NCBI GenBank assembly: GCA_037975125.1
Contig: CM075862.1
Location: 37,953,524 to 38,017,523, forward strand
Source: Latrodectus hesperus
Lineage: Eukaryota; Arthropoda; Arachnida; Araneae; Theridiidae
Direction: 5' to 3'
Length of the DNA: 64,000 nucleotides
The notes beneath the pieces are model-generated. The model saw nothing but the letters and a program-made list of their open reading frames with translations. It was not told where the DNA came from and ran no database searches. Of the stretch, positions 1 through 11,966 are shown piece after piece; position 1 is the stretch's first letter; each line of letters opens with the position of its first letter. A program made the translations under genes and the position numbers.

Positions 1-318
1 ATTTTGCAAGAATAGAGTATTGTACAAAATAGAACCCACTCACAAATACTGTTGTCTAAAAGAAATTTAATTTTTTTAGACGATAGAATTTGCTTTATTT
101 ATATTAAAATTGTTTTAATTTGGGCAAAGGTACAAATATGTTTAAAAATTAAGTCAAAATATACGATACAAAAGAAATTATAATAAACACAAATTTTAAC
201 CAAATAAAAGTAAATTTGCATTATAGTTGATAGAATTCTTATTAAACTCAGCAATAATATATTTTCTATTATGTGATTTATAATTTGGCATAAATATTTC
301 GCAAATCTTGATAACATA

Positions 319-1172
319 GGGTAAACAAGATAGTTCTTGCGATTGAATGAAGTGAGAATAAGTATGCGATCAGTCGAAAGTAGAAATATTTGTCGTTATT
401 GAAGATCCACCGCGCATAATCATCAGTCGTAACTGGTACATTAGTGAAGAGAAACGAACATGACGAAGGAGCTCGTTCGGTGTTGTTTGATTTACGACGT
501 CAAAAGTGAGCTTATCAACTGCTGCATCAAGTCGCCGACTATGTCAAGTGTTTGGGGATAGTGCTGTGAATGAACCTACGGCAAGACATTGGTTTCACAA
601 ATTCAAGTAGGGAGATAAGTCCCTGTGTGATGAAGCTGGTGTCTGATGGACTAGTTATCAAGTTTTTCACTTTGAACTACTACCAACGGGCCAAGCGATC
701 ACAGCGGACCTGTACTCGCTGTAATTGGAACGTGTGAAACAGAAGGAGACAGCATTGGTTAATCACAAGTGTGTACTGTTCTTGGCTGATATTACGAGAC
801 CTCTTGTAGTGTGACTGGCCAAGAATGCCATACAGCTACAAGAATGCCATACAGTTGGAAAACTTTGTGCCAGCCAGCTTCCTCACTCACCTGATCTTGC
901 ATCACCAATTACTACCTCTTCAATTCCCTGGACAATCATTTTCATGGAAAATCCTTTACCAATGAAGCAGACTGGTGCCAAGCACGCACTAATTTATTTG
1001 CATCCAAAACCTCCGAGATTTATCGCAAAGGGATTGCACACCTGAAGATACGTTGGTAGAAGATGCTGGATGCCGATGGTGATTTTTTCAAGGACTAACA
1101 ATAGGCTAAACTTTCTGTAGGTCATGTTCTTTTGGGTCATTAAAACTGAAAAGAACTTTCTTATTTACCTTG
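319..1172 (+). mobile_element. Mariner-type transposon remnant 1
   Basis: The ends are imperfect terminal inverted repeats (left GGGTAAACAAGATAGTTCTT; right, reversed, CAAGGTAAATAAGAAAGTTC), each next to a TA. Inside, with frameshifts and stops, are pieces of a mariner transposase: FGDSAVNEPTARHWFHKFK (N-terminal HTH region) and further on LDNHFHGKSFTNEADW and TSEIYRKGIAHLKIRW (C-terminus), ending at DGDFFKD-stop. At 854 bp it has lost part of the usual 1.3 kb, including most of the DD catalytic core. It is clearly dead. Confidence 0.85.
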
Positions 1173-1174
1173 TA

Positions 1175-1880
1175 TGTATTCAGATAGTAGTATTCAAGTT
1201 AATGTTTTTTATGCCATTGGTACAATTTTTATTTATAATATACTTGCTTTTGTCATAAATTAAAAGCATAATGTAAATTCACTCAAATCTTTAAGTGGAC
1301 TCATGTTTAAATCACAGTATTAATCTACAAAGAACAATTACTTTAGATATTTCCAAAATCCTATTATGTTTGTTTTGTTATGAAATTTATATACAAAGAC
1401 CAAAATAAATTAAAACCCTCAATTTGATTTAATTGTTTGAATAAAAGAACAAAAAAAGCAATCAACAACGTAAATAATCTTAAAACTATAACTGAAAAGA
1501 AATATAAATGGAAGATAAGCAGCGAAGAAAATAAACAAAAGATAGATAATACTAGATTCGATACATATTTACAGTTGAGGAAATCTTATGATTAAAAATA
1601 TGTGTGGTATAATAGTGCGAGTTTCTAAATAGGGTTTAAAACTTTTGTAAATTTAAGAATGAAATATTTAATATGTCAATCAAAATATTTCAACATTTGC
1701 TTGAAGGATAATTCTTTGTTCAAAATTTTGGAATCGCGTTGGAACAACATTCATCAATTTAGCAAAAATTTAAACTGTAAAGGTTAAAAAAATGAATGAT
1801 TAAATAATTACGTTCTGTCAGATTTGGACTTATAATAAATACTCACAATGACTGAATGTTTTATTCTTATCAGGAAAATC
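1175..1880. other. Spacer between mariner remnants
   Basis: AT-rich sequence with no gene or defined repeat that I can support. Confidence 0.4.
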
Positions 1881-1882
1881 TA

Positions 1883-2599
1883 TTAGATTGTGGAATAAGT
1901 TCGTAGCGTTTTTACCAAAGACTTTTATTTAAACAAAAAACAATAATTATATCAATAAGTTAATCAATTATATATTCGTCGTTGCTGTTTACAACCGTTC
2001 CCACCTCTCGACCAACTTGTTGATACCGTTCCGCCAAAAATCGCCTGTTCTGGTGTCAAGGAAGTTGTTGAACCAGTTTTTAAGGACCTCTTGGTGCACT
2101 GGGAAATGCTCAAAAATAATGCCACAGTCAACAAGGAGCTCTACATTGCCCATCTACACCGAGTGAATGAGGCTATTCGACTGAAAAGACTTGATCTTCA
2201 TATGGTCAAACCATACTCCTTTACGACAACGCTAGTCCCCATGTTGCACAAGTCGTCAAAGCCGCACTCCAAGAGCTGGAATGGTAGGTCCTTTAGCAAC
2301 AGCCGTATTCTCCCGACCTTGTACCGACTGTGATTATCATCTTTTCCACTCCTTGTCAAACCATATGAAGGGCGTTACCTTCGATAACAAAGAGGTCCTT
2401 AAAATTGGCTCAAGAATTTCTTTGACATCAGACCAGGCGATTTTTGGCGGAATGGCATCAACAATTTGGTCGAGAGGTGGGAAGATGTTGTAAACAACAA
2501 CGGTGAATATATAATAGATAAACTTATTGATATAATTATTGTTTTTTGTTTAAATAAAAGTCTTTGGTAAAAACGCTACGAACTTATTCCACAACCTAA
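1883..2599 (+). mobile_element. Mariner-type remnant 2 with long fold-back arms
   Basis: Flanked by TA, with termini TTAGATTGTGGAATAAGTTC (left) and its reverse-complement counterpart (right), the type seen in mariners of the irritans group. The middle encodes degraded transposase C-terminus: DYHLFHSLSNHMKGVTFDN in one frame, and WRNGI/NNLVERWEDVVNNNGEYI in another. The left 150-160 bases are an inverted copy of the right end, including coding sequence for the transposase C-terminus. The element is therefore a partial palindrome rather than a simple internal deletion. Confidence 0.85.
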
Positions 2600-2601
2600 T
2601 A

Positions 2602-4157
2602 TAATGCAGCACAAATCAAACAACATAGGAAAAACAAAATCGATTACAAGGATAGCGTGTCCCCGAGAGAAAGCATAAGCCATGCTTGTAAAGTGTAGTG
2701 ATTAGCTCTGAATATGTTTTATAAATTTAAGGATAATTATTAGTGAAGTATGATAGAGTAAATTTCTTAGTTGCATTTCGCACTTTAAGTTTTTCTTAGA
2801 AAAAGTATTATGAGTCATCATACATATTATATAAGTTTTTACGCCCTGAATTAATACCAATTTCGGCTTAGCAAATTTAAGATTTTGATGTTCTTAAAAC
2901 TCAAGAAGAAATTTTCATCAAATCTCCCAAAATAAGAGTGTATTTTTCTGGGATTATTTATGATTTTTCCACAGAAAAGTTTAAAAAAATTTAAAACACA
3001 GGTTCTTGAATGTAGTAGCCGTGTTTCGCTAGTCTCTTAGTTACTGTTATATTCATCACAATACATAATACGCCGAAATAAAGATATATAATAGCAGTTT
3101 TTTATAAAAATAAAATAGCAATGTGTTAGCCCTGCAAAATAAAGCGAAAAATTCCTAACAATACTATTATATAATCACCTTTCGTTTCTGTAATTATTTC
3201 AGCTCATAAATACTTACTTTCTATTTACTTTATTGCAAAATATTTTAAAGTTTTTATTCGTATCACTGTTATTATTACAATTATTAGCTAACTTTTATAT
3301 GATCTAAATTTAAGGGAAATTAAAGTTAACCAATTGATATTAACGCTCAAAATTTATTAAAAATCAAATTTTAAAAAAGTAATAAATTAAGTGTGAACAA
3401 TTTTCGTTTTTCATATACATAAGTTTATAACTTTCAAAGTCATTTCATAAGCAGATAAGAGAAATCCCCGAAGAAATTAAGCAAACACGATAAGATCTGA
3501 TTTATATTAAACTTAAAAAGAAAGGCACTATAGCTCTTCAGTAAATATTTTGTCTTATTCATATTTTAGTTTTTATGCGTTTAGTTATCTAAATATTTGC
3601 ATTATTCGACATTATATTTTACACATTATGAAGTTTAAAAATGCTAATAAAATATTCCTAAACTTTATTACTCTTAATCTGTCATTTTACTTGATAAAAT
3701 TTAATTTTCTATCCTCAGAAGTGACAATGTTTGTATTATAAATTTATTCACGAATATTATAAAAAGAAATTCATTTCTATAAAAAGTACCATAATTTTAA
3801 TACAAACATGCCAAATCAAGAAATTCCAATTGTTTACTTTGATATGAATTTTATAGGAAAAAAAATTAATTTGCAAATCAAAATATGAGAAATTATAAAG
3901 TAAGAAACAAATTTGTGCGATAATACAAAAGAAAAAGTTTGCAGAGTAAATTTTATCAGCATTATAATGCAAAATATGTCTTTTCAATATTCTTTTGATA
4001 TCTCATGTTGTGTTAAATAAATGTAACATATTAAATATGAAATTAAAAAACATAACATACAAGTTTTTAAAGGAATTTTAAAATATGTGTGTTTTTATTT
4101 AATGAATTCCCTAAAACAGGAAGTTCTTTTAAACTTATTGGATTCACTAACAAATTG
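2602..4157. other. AT-rich non-coding stretch
   Basis: No coding exon, repeat boundary or RNA gene visible. Short ORFs here (for example 3550-3741) are low-complexity and AT-driven. Confidence 0.4.
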
Positions 4158-4165
4158 AAAGTGGC

Positions 4166-4419
4166 GGCACAGGTGCCGTATAATCCATGATTCCAAATTC
4201 TGAATTATTTTGGCGATGAAGAAATGTTACCAAGATTACGTATCGTGACGTGCGCGATGACGTAAATACTAGAGTTACCGAAATAGAATTTTCTGCATAA
4301 TTCTTATAGGTCTCCATATGTATGACGTAATAAAAACAAGGTTGCGTGATACATAAGAAAATCCGCCAAAAAATCGCCAATCTCAGAATTTGGCGCGTGG
4401 ATTATGCGGCGCCTGTGCC
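4166..4419. mobile_element. Short inverted-repeat element (MITE), copy 1
   Basis: 254 bp with about 38-bp imperfect terminal inverted repeats, starting GGCACAGGTGCCGTATAATC and ending with the reverse complement of GGCACAGGCGCCGCATAATC. Flanked by near-identical 8-bp target repeats (AAAGTGGC at 4158-4165, GAAGTGGC at 4420-4427). The interior holds TGACGT-type palindromic bits but no transposase. An 8-bp TSD fits hAT, P or Merlin-type transposases; the terminal bases do not decide which. Confidence 0.88.
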
Positions 4420-4427
4420 GAAGTGGC

Positions 4428-5655
4428 TTTTCATTGACCGCATAATGCCTTCCGGAAAGCGTTTTGTTAGATATTAATTCGTAGTTACATACCAAAAAGC
4501 GAGACTTAAAAAACTCTTAAGCAGACACCTCAGTATATGATCACATTAAAAAAAGAAGCGCCTCACTCTTCTCCTATTGTTCAGTAGCAAATGTGCTCAA
4601 GTTAAATACTTTCTACGTAATAATGGGTATTAAACAAACAAAACTGTCAAATATTAGGATCTTTCGATGCTTTTTGAGTAGCCTATTTATTTTTGACTGA
4701 AACTGTTAAAACATCAAACAGATTTTAAACGATTCTCACAAATGAAAAGATTGACATCTAAAAAAAATAAATACTCTTCATCAAATTATGGCAATAAAGC
4801 GACATTATATAATAAGTAACATTAAAAAGCACATGCCTTATGAAAGCATACAATGGTCGTCGACATAGTGAGGTAATGAACTTGCAACTTTCCAACCATT
4901 TCCACGAGAGATTAATTACTTCTCGGAGAGCGACGTCTTTTCCAAGAAATTTATGAATTAATCATAAATGGCAAAATATTTTAACTCTAATTTCTACTAT
5001 TTTCCAATAAAAGCGTCTCTTGCAAACATATTTAGATAAAGTGATTTTTATATACAAATGTGAATATTCCATTTAAAACAAAAAAAAAATTGCATCGAAA
5101 AAATAAAATGATGTCATTTGTAAATTGATGAAAAAAATTCCACTAAAATATTCTTCTAATTATTTTGATTTTATGTTGGTAGGAATAATTTAGGTAAAAA
5201 ATAATCTCCTATTTTATTCAAAACAAATGCATTTAAAAATAAAATCTTCAGAAGATTTAATCTGAATTTATGATTCTATTAAAAGCGAATAAATTACGTT
5301 TATTGTTGTAAAATCAATAAAAGTAGCATTGTAACTTACATGTTTAACATAATGATCGAATTTGCATTGTTACAAAAACTTATCACAAGAACAAGCTTAC
5401 AGATGAAATATTGTACCAGTTTGAAAAGAAATCATAATTTTTGACTTGTTGAAATCAATACATAACGTATCAACGAATTTCTATTAGCTTGTATAATTAA
5501 ATGGTACAATTGAGCAGTACAGCATTATTTTTTCTGAAATTTTTATTCAACTCGTTATTTCATTAATTTATCAATACATTCTTGGAATTTCTTGTGGGAT
5601 TTCTTTTGTCCAAGAATGATTGGATGTAGTTCAAGACTGTGTCCAAAGACTATTA
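4428..5655. other. AT-rich spacer between the two MITE copies
   Basis: No gene or further repeat boundary seen, apart from the hairpin that begins at 5664. Confidence 0.4.
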
Positions 5656-5663
5656 AATAGCAC

Positions 5664-5727
5664 ACAAAAAGTTATCTAAATAATAGGAATACATTAATTA
5701 ATTCCTATTATTTAGATAACTTTTTGT
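5664..5727. repeat. Perfect 27-bp-arm hairpin
   Basis: ACAAAAAGTTATCTAAATAA... (5664-5690) is followed by a 10-base spacer and its exact reverse complement at 5701-5727. Weaker complementarity continues outward (about 5650-5745). Most likely the core of a small fold-back element. A DNA cruciform or RNA hairpin is structurally possible. No TSD could be fixed. Confidence 0.8.
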
Positions 5728-5927
5728 ATGTTATTTATAGTTTTTTCTCTTTTTATATAAAGATTTTTTTGTGTATCGAATATACATACAGTCAAAATGG
5801 TATGCAAAATAATATTTAAAATATTAAACACCCATAAGAATTTAATTATTTTCTCCAGGAAAAAATATTTTGTTATATCAGATTAATAATATTGTATCTA
5901 GAACCCACACACTTAGATTGAATAATA

Positions 5928-6168
5928 GGCACAGGTGCCGTATAGTCCATGATTCCAAATTCTGAATTTTTTGGCGATGTAGAAATGTTGCCAAGATGAC
6001 GTATCGTGACGTGCGCGATGACGTAACCAAAATATAATTTTCTGCATAATTCTTATAAGTCTCCATATGTATGACGTAACAAAAACAAGTTTGCCAGATA
6101 CATAAGAAAATCCGCCAAAAAATCGCCAATCTCAGAATTTGGCGCATGGATTATACGGCACCTGTGCC
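5928..6168. mobile_element. Short inverted-repeat element (MITE), copy 2
   Basis: Second copy of the element at 4166, 241 bp, in the same orientation and closely similar along its length. It carries a perfect 8-bp target duplication GAATAATA at 5920-5927 and 6169-6176. A few internal bases present in copy 1 are missing. The ORFs across both copies are shadows of the shared repeat. Confidence 0.9.
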
Positions 6169-6176
6169 GAATAATA

Positions 6177-6850
6177 TATGTATCTAATAATATTAAATTT
6201 ACTAATAATATTGAATGATGGGGAAATGATGTGTTATCAAATCAATATAATTCGTCAACAAACTTATATTTGTTGAGGAAGTTTCCACTTTTTAAGAAAC
6301 AAATATCAGAAACGTAGGAAACGATAATATACCCTTGAAATATAATTTTAATAGGTGTTACACATAAACATCAGCCTATACATATACAGCATTATTTTTA
6401 AAAACTAGAAAAGAATGAATAAGGAGGGGAACAAAAATAAACGTAACGAGCTAGAATAGTTTTTTTTACTCCAAAATATCGCCTACCCTTTTCATGAACT
6501 GACAGCTAAAAGGCTGTCATAAATATGTATGTATCCCTGGAAGAATAACCTCTATTTCTTTAAAGGAAACCACATTTGGAAATAAATGAAATCTTTGACA
6601 ACTGCTTCAAAAATAATATCCGAATCTCATAAATTTACAAGTAAAAGAAAGTAGAAAGAAATGGTATACCAGCCAATCATATAGCAACTTATAAATCCCT
6701 CTAACGCAATATTGACTTACTTACCTATTTTGTTGAAAGAAAAGTTATTTTATTATTTTAGCTAAAAGATAAACTAAATCAAGGAAAAGAGTTTTCTAAT
6801 TTGTAAATTGTGAAATCATTGAATAATTTGAAATTACATATTAATTTATT
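6177..6850. other. AT-rich spacer
   Basis: No gene, RNA gene or defined repeat seen. Confidence 0.4.
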
Positions 6851-7022
6851 TAGTCTGATAGCTAAATGTTTATCGCTCTAGTTTTTGCTTCGCGACAGTC
6901 CTTTGATTCGATTTATATCTAGGATATGTTGGTTTGTAGTGGTTTAGAATCCATTTTTTAGGGCTAGTCCTGATCTAATTAACCTTCGTAAGGAAAAAGG
7001 GCCGTAGAATGACAGGTAAACT
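6851..7022 (+). mobile_element. tRNA-derived SINE, copy A
   Basis: Degraded plus-strand copy of the SINE best seen at 43305-43486. It has the tRNA-like head (GATAGCTAAATGTTTATCGC for box A, TTTGATTCGATTT for box B), then GTTTGTAGTGGTTTAGAATC, CTGATCTAATTAACCTTCGT and GGGCCGTAGAATGACAGGTA. Each part matches the corresponding SINE segment with scattered changes. Too diverged to be a working tRNA. Confidence 0.75.
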
Positions 7023-7084
7023 AAATCAACTTCTCCAGTATTTCTGAATGCATTGAATAGCTTTAAATTAAATATGCAGTTATT

Positions 7085-7267
7085 TATGCCGGCAGCTAAA
7101 TGTTTAACATCTTCCCTTATCTTCAAGTTTATTGATTCGATTTATATCTCGAAAAATTAGGCTTAGAATGGTTCGTAATCAATTTTAAAATGTTTTCTCC
7201 AATCTAATTAGCCGTATTCCTTCGTAAACAAAAATGGCCGTAGAATGACAGTCAACTTCTCCAGTAT
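7085..7267 (+). mobile_element. tRNA-derived SINE, copy B (tandem to A)
   Basis: Second degraded copy, 229 bp downstream of copy A, in the same orientation. It shares GGCAGCTAAATGTTTA, GATTCGATTTATATCT and ATGGCCGTAGAATGACAG. The segment TCAACTTCTCCAGTAT just after the SINE end also occurs after copy A (to 7042). This suggests tandem duplication of SINE plus flank, not two independent insertions. Confidence 0.72.
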
Positions 7268-7271
7268 AATG

Positions 7272-10200
7272 TGGCGCCATTTATATTAACAGTACCTCTA
7301 ATACCGATTTTATAGCCGATTGTTGATACCAGATGCATCTCGTATAATGGTGGCTTAAGAATTAAATTTGATTTCAAAGATCAATTACAGAATTTATATA
7401 ATTATTTTTTTTCTTGTCCTGTTCGATACAAATTACCCTATATTACAGACTTTTACTTTAGATTTAAAGCTTACTACATTTTCAATCATTAGTAAAAAGT
7501 TTATTTCGTTTAAAATCTATTTTGCTTTTGAATTCTTTTGAAAATCAGATAATTTCTTATCTTTCTCAAACCTTCTGATTTTAATTTGATTACATTCACA
7601 AAATTCAAGTCAGGATAAAAAAATGTATCAATTTAAATATTTTTAATAGTTTATTTCAAAATGTTTCAGAGAAAAAAGTCTTGATTTATCACAACATTAA
7701 ACTTAAACAGTATTAAAGAATCAACATGTTAATTTTCATCATGATTTACCATAACTATTTTCATAATGAAGTGTCGTAGGTTTCTTCATCTTCGTGTTTG
7801 TAAGTGCTTTCAGATGTTTCATACAGTACTTCACACTGTTTAGTCTCGTCATGATAACTAAGTGCCACTGTTTAAGTGTAGCCAAATATGTAAACAAGCA
7901 GAAGAAAAACACTCCCCGACAAAGCAGAATGCAAAAATTCGATCATTATCAGTCACACGTTTAAATGCGATGATTAATAATAATATTTTTATGTTAAAAT
8001 AAAATGATAATCTTCAAATACGACTGATAACTTACAATTCACATGATAACTAAGAAAATTTACATTCGTCAAAGAATACACACCAAAAAGTTTTTTATAG
8101 CAGTATCTCTAGAATATACAATGGGAATTACAATACAAAATTTAAATTAATGGTTTTTCCAAGTCAAAATAAAAAGGAAACTTATTTCTACCCAGAATTA
8201 ACCTGCTGGCATTTATTCTCTCGATTTGAAACCAAAACTTTGTCAAGTGTATTTTGCTTAAAAATATTAATCAATGACGATGACTGTTTTTGACAAAGTA
8301 TTTCAAGTTGACTCAAGCCATTCGTACATTGACAATAGAACAGGAAAGAAAAATAACCATTTAATTGTTAAATTTTTTTTCTTGTTGATATTATTTATTT
8401 TCAGCCCAAGCAAAACTTATGTATATGTGTGTGTACATAAGTCGTTCCGTTTGTGGGGCGTTTATGTGAAGAGTCGCTCGGTGACACAGTCATGTATTCT
8501 AAACTCATTTACCTTAAAGTACAGTCTTAAGCTCCCCTGTACCGCTATGTATGCATCTGTATGCATATTTCTACACTTTTATTCATTGCCTCATTAACAG
8601 TATTATAAGCAATTTTAACATATTGACACTTTTACTGAAAATTTTTATTCTGAACCAATGATATCTCGTGCTGATAATGCAATAAGAATAGAAGAAAATA
8701 TTCGAAATTAACTGGTAGAGAAAGTATTTTATTAAATTGCTATTTAAAACGAAGTAAATGCAAATACAAATTCCTAAATATTATCAAATTTGATTAAATT
8801 AAATTATTGACAGATTTCAGTTTTTTATTTTTTTTTTATTATTAAAAAATAAATGATTGCAAATTTAAAGTGTTTTGACAGTCATCAGACATATGTAAAT
8901 TATTTCTCAAATGACTAATACAAAAATAATTCAATTCGATGAATAAAAAAGAAACTAAATAAATCATTTGAATTACCAAATTAGTTTAATAATAACCAAC
9001 ATTTATTACAACTTTAAGTTTGAGTATTAATTGAAAATTTATATAATTAATCCTCAGTGTCTTTAGAATATCTGCTTAGTATATCAAATATTAAGTTTGA
9101 TAAATTTCCAGCATTGTTATTTTTTTAAATGAAATTAATAGTTTTAGAATTTTTCTTCTTAAAATTCAATTTTTGCGTCAAAAATAAAAGAACATATTAA
9201 AAAGAAACAACTATAGATACACACAAGTAAGTAAAACTATATAAACTTAATTTTTTTTAGCTAATGTTATATTTATACAGATTATTGTTGGCAGACTTTA
9301 TTTGTTTTGTTATAAAGTTTCAACCAGTGTAGTTGTGAGTACTTATTGCAAAAAAGAGCTTTTTTTATTTTTCTCCAGTTTATTCAACCAGAAAATATTT
9401 GAGGATTCAAAATTTTATCAGTCTTTTAAATGCATATGACATTCCGTAAAACTGTGAAATATTCAAATATTCGCAAATTTTTAAGAAAATGGCATATTTG
9501 AATATATTTTGTGGAAAAGCTGTTAACATGTTAATTTTGTTCAACGCAGAAGGAGATTTATTTAAACATCTGTCAGCAAAGAATACTAAACACAAGAAAA
9601 TCACAAAGATTCCTAGAAAACTATTATTTTCATATAGGTCTATATATTTATATAAACAGAGAGATAACATTCACCAACAGCAAACTAAACTTGCAATGTG
9701 ATTCTAAATTTATTACGATTATAAATCATATATTTCATTCTTTGAAAGAAAATAATAATTTCCAAAATTTGTATTACAGTAGCATTAATTTCCTTTTTGA
9801 ATTAAAACAATTTAATTCATAAATTAGTAGTTTTTAAGATTAATCAACAGACGTACTTTATTCTTGACTATTAATTAGTGTGTGACATCAGTTTATATTC
9901 AATATTACCTTAAAACTGCAGGCTACACGCAAGCATTTAGTCTTGCTACAACTGGTTTTAACACGACTGTAATTTTACAAATATTATAAATACAAAAATG
10001 CGCAAACATTATTCAATTTCTTGAAATGTCATGACTATTCAGAAATCTTGTATTAAAGCAATAAGAGGTTCATTTATTATTCCATTTTTAAAAAATTAAT
10101 ACCCAAATCAATAAGATGGAAAAATATATATATTACATTACATATGTCATTCAGAAAAATCAGAATAGATTTTTGAATTACATAACTTCAAGCTCTTTAA
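7272..10200. other. AT-rich stretch without a recognised gene
   Basis: The only long ORF (8274-8597, 107 residues) shows no known motif and contains a low-complexity hydrophobic run. 8400-8600 is slightly less AT-rich and could be an old repeat. Nothing here is annotated with confidence. Confidence 0.35.
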
Positions 10201-10228
10201 TTCTAAAGAATTGTAAATTTACAAATAC

Positions 10229-10620
10229 AATAGTCTCTCGATTTTACGAACCTCCAATTTACGAAAATTCAAAACTTTACAAATTAGTGGATGGTTCCTA
10301 ATGCTCTCTCGCAGACACAATGATAATTTTGTTATTGCTGTTTCTGTTGTTACTAAACCTTTATTATCTAGCAACAGAGGCACCTGGTCCATGTATTCTA
10401 GAAAAGTCAATCTCTAGAAGTCGAGACGATTTATGTCCTCTAAACTTATACCTAGGTAGTTTAGGACATGTTCCGAAGAGGTGGTTTTAAAAAACACTTG
10501 TTGCAGGTTGGAAAAACTTTGCAGCCAGAAATAAAGGTGAATCCTTTAAGATAATCACTATTTGTTCTTGAAATTGCTGTGATATCTGATCAACATCCCT
10601 CGTGCAAAGCCTCTGTTTGC
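10229..10620. mobile_element. Possible decayed Tigger/pogo-type fragment
   Basis: TCTCTCGATTTTACGAACCT followed by CAATTTACGAA resembles the paired CGATTTTACGAA motifs at the ends of Tigger-like transposons. About 350 bases of less AT-rich sequence follow. No readable transposase and no matching second terminus were found, so this is a weak call. Confidence 0.3.
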
Positions 10621-11830
10621 AAACTTAAATTCGCATATTTTTTTATTTGTATTTCAGTTTTTTTTTTTTTTTTTTTTTATTTATTTATTTTTTTTATTAT
10701 TTTATTTTATGGTAAGGAAACTTGAATAAACATTTTTGTTGGAGAATCATAAGTTCTTCGAATTATTGACAATTAACTGCACTGCTGATGTTGAAATTCC
10801 GAATTTTTTGAGCAATTTTTGTAGATTTTCTCTCACTCAATTTAACTTCCATTCTTACAGCTCAGCCATCAGAATGTAATCTATAACTTCAAATGCATAT
10901 ATAGCGAAGTACTTTTGCAAGGAGTGGTCTAGGCTTGAAGTCACCTAATAAAATTGACTTTCTATTAGCAATACCATTACCGATCTTGAAGTGATGTTGC
11001 AGGAAAAACTATATCTAGGTCATTTTGACCTGCAGAACTTAATTAATGAATTACCGTAACTGAAGAAAACCATGAATATTTACTTGATTGCTTGCTGAGT
11101 TGTTCATCCGCAAACTTCAAAGAAGAGATTTACAGCACTTAAAGTTCCATTTCATAATATTTTGAATGAGGATTTAAATGTAACTAGTGCGTAAAAAGTA
11201 TCAGAAAATCAAATGATTAAAAAACATAATATTTGAAAATGTAAAAGAACTTTCAAGCATCAAAAAAGATGAAAACAATGTAGATTGACATTTTTCCTAG
11301 AATTCTTAGTTTTTGTAAAACTATTAAAAAGAATGGAATTGTAACAACAACTAGTCCGATATTCATAAATTTTTTGGTATTGGTAAACGAACTATTTATT
11401 CAACACTTAGAGCCTAGACTTGTTATAATGGAAGAAAATAGTGCCAAAATATAAGCGAATAATGAGGAGCTCAAATATTAAAATATTTCTTTCATTGTTA
11501 AGAGAAATAACAAAAAAAATATTGATCACTGAAATTTAAAGTGGAAACTTATACACCAATGCAATATAAAAGGATAATTTCCAGCATTTATTTAAATAAG
11601 AAATTCTTGATTTATTTCTTAGTGAAAATTGTATTGTTTTTAAAATTTTTATCAATATATATAAATATAAAGCAAACAGAAAAAAAGTGATTTACTACAA
11701 AAATTATCTTTGATAGAGATTTTTCTTTTCTGTAATTATTTTTTTTAATAATTCTGAATTAATTTTATTACAGGTTACAAAAAGTAATTTGAATTGGTGT
11801 TACCTGTATTAATTAAATTTTATTTTTATT
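10620..11830. other. Low-complexity T tract and AT-rich sequence
   Basis: A poly(T)-rich tract lies at about 10658-10700. The rest of the stretch, up to the candidate exon at 11836, has no coding exon I can support. Some of 10730-11150 may be decayed transposon. Confidence 0.35.
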
Positions 11831-11835
11831 TTCAG

Positions 11836-11966
11836 TAAGTGTTCGACAACAAAGAGAATATTCTAGCATTTCGCAACACAAAATAGAAGAGTATGTAAGA
11901 AATTGGCTTCGAAATGCTCCATATCGGGAAGGAGGAAGGAACAAAAGAAGAAAACTTTTAAATTAA
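11836..11966 (+). CDS. Candidate terminal exon of an unidentified gene
   Basis: After a strong pyrimidine-rich acceptor (TTTTATTTTTATTTTCAG) there is an open stretch of 42 codons. It enters with two bases of a split codon, reads SVRQQREYSSISQHKIEEY and later WLRNAPYREGGRNKRRK, and ends LLN-stop at 11966. AATAAA hexamers follow around 11974 and 12007. The lysine/arginine-rich tail could be a nuclear localisation signal. Its base composition and lack of stops differ from the surrounding AT-rich noise. No upstream exon was found and I do not recognise the family. It could also be a chance ORF or an exon carried by an old retrocopy. Confidence 0.45.

Noticed and set aside
4147..6147. Similar minus-strand ORFs at 4147-4380 and 5878-6147 that look like a duplicated gene
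   Set aside because: Both are readings through the two MITE copies; similarity is at DNA level and includes the terminal repeats.
8274..8597. 107-residue plus-strand ORF
   Set aside because: Contains a low-complexity hydrophobic run, no homology signal, no splice or poly(A) context; not supported as a gene.
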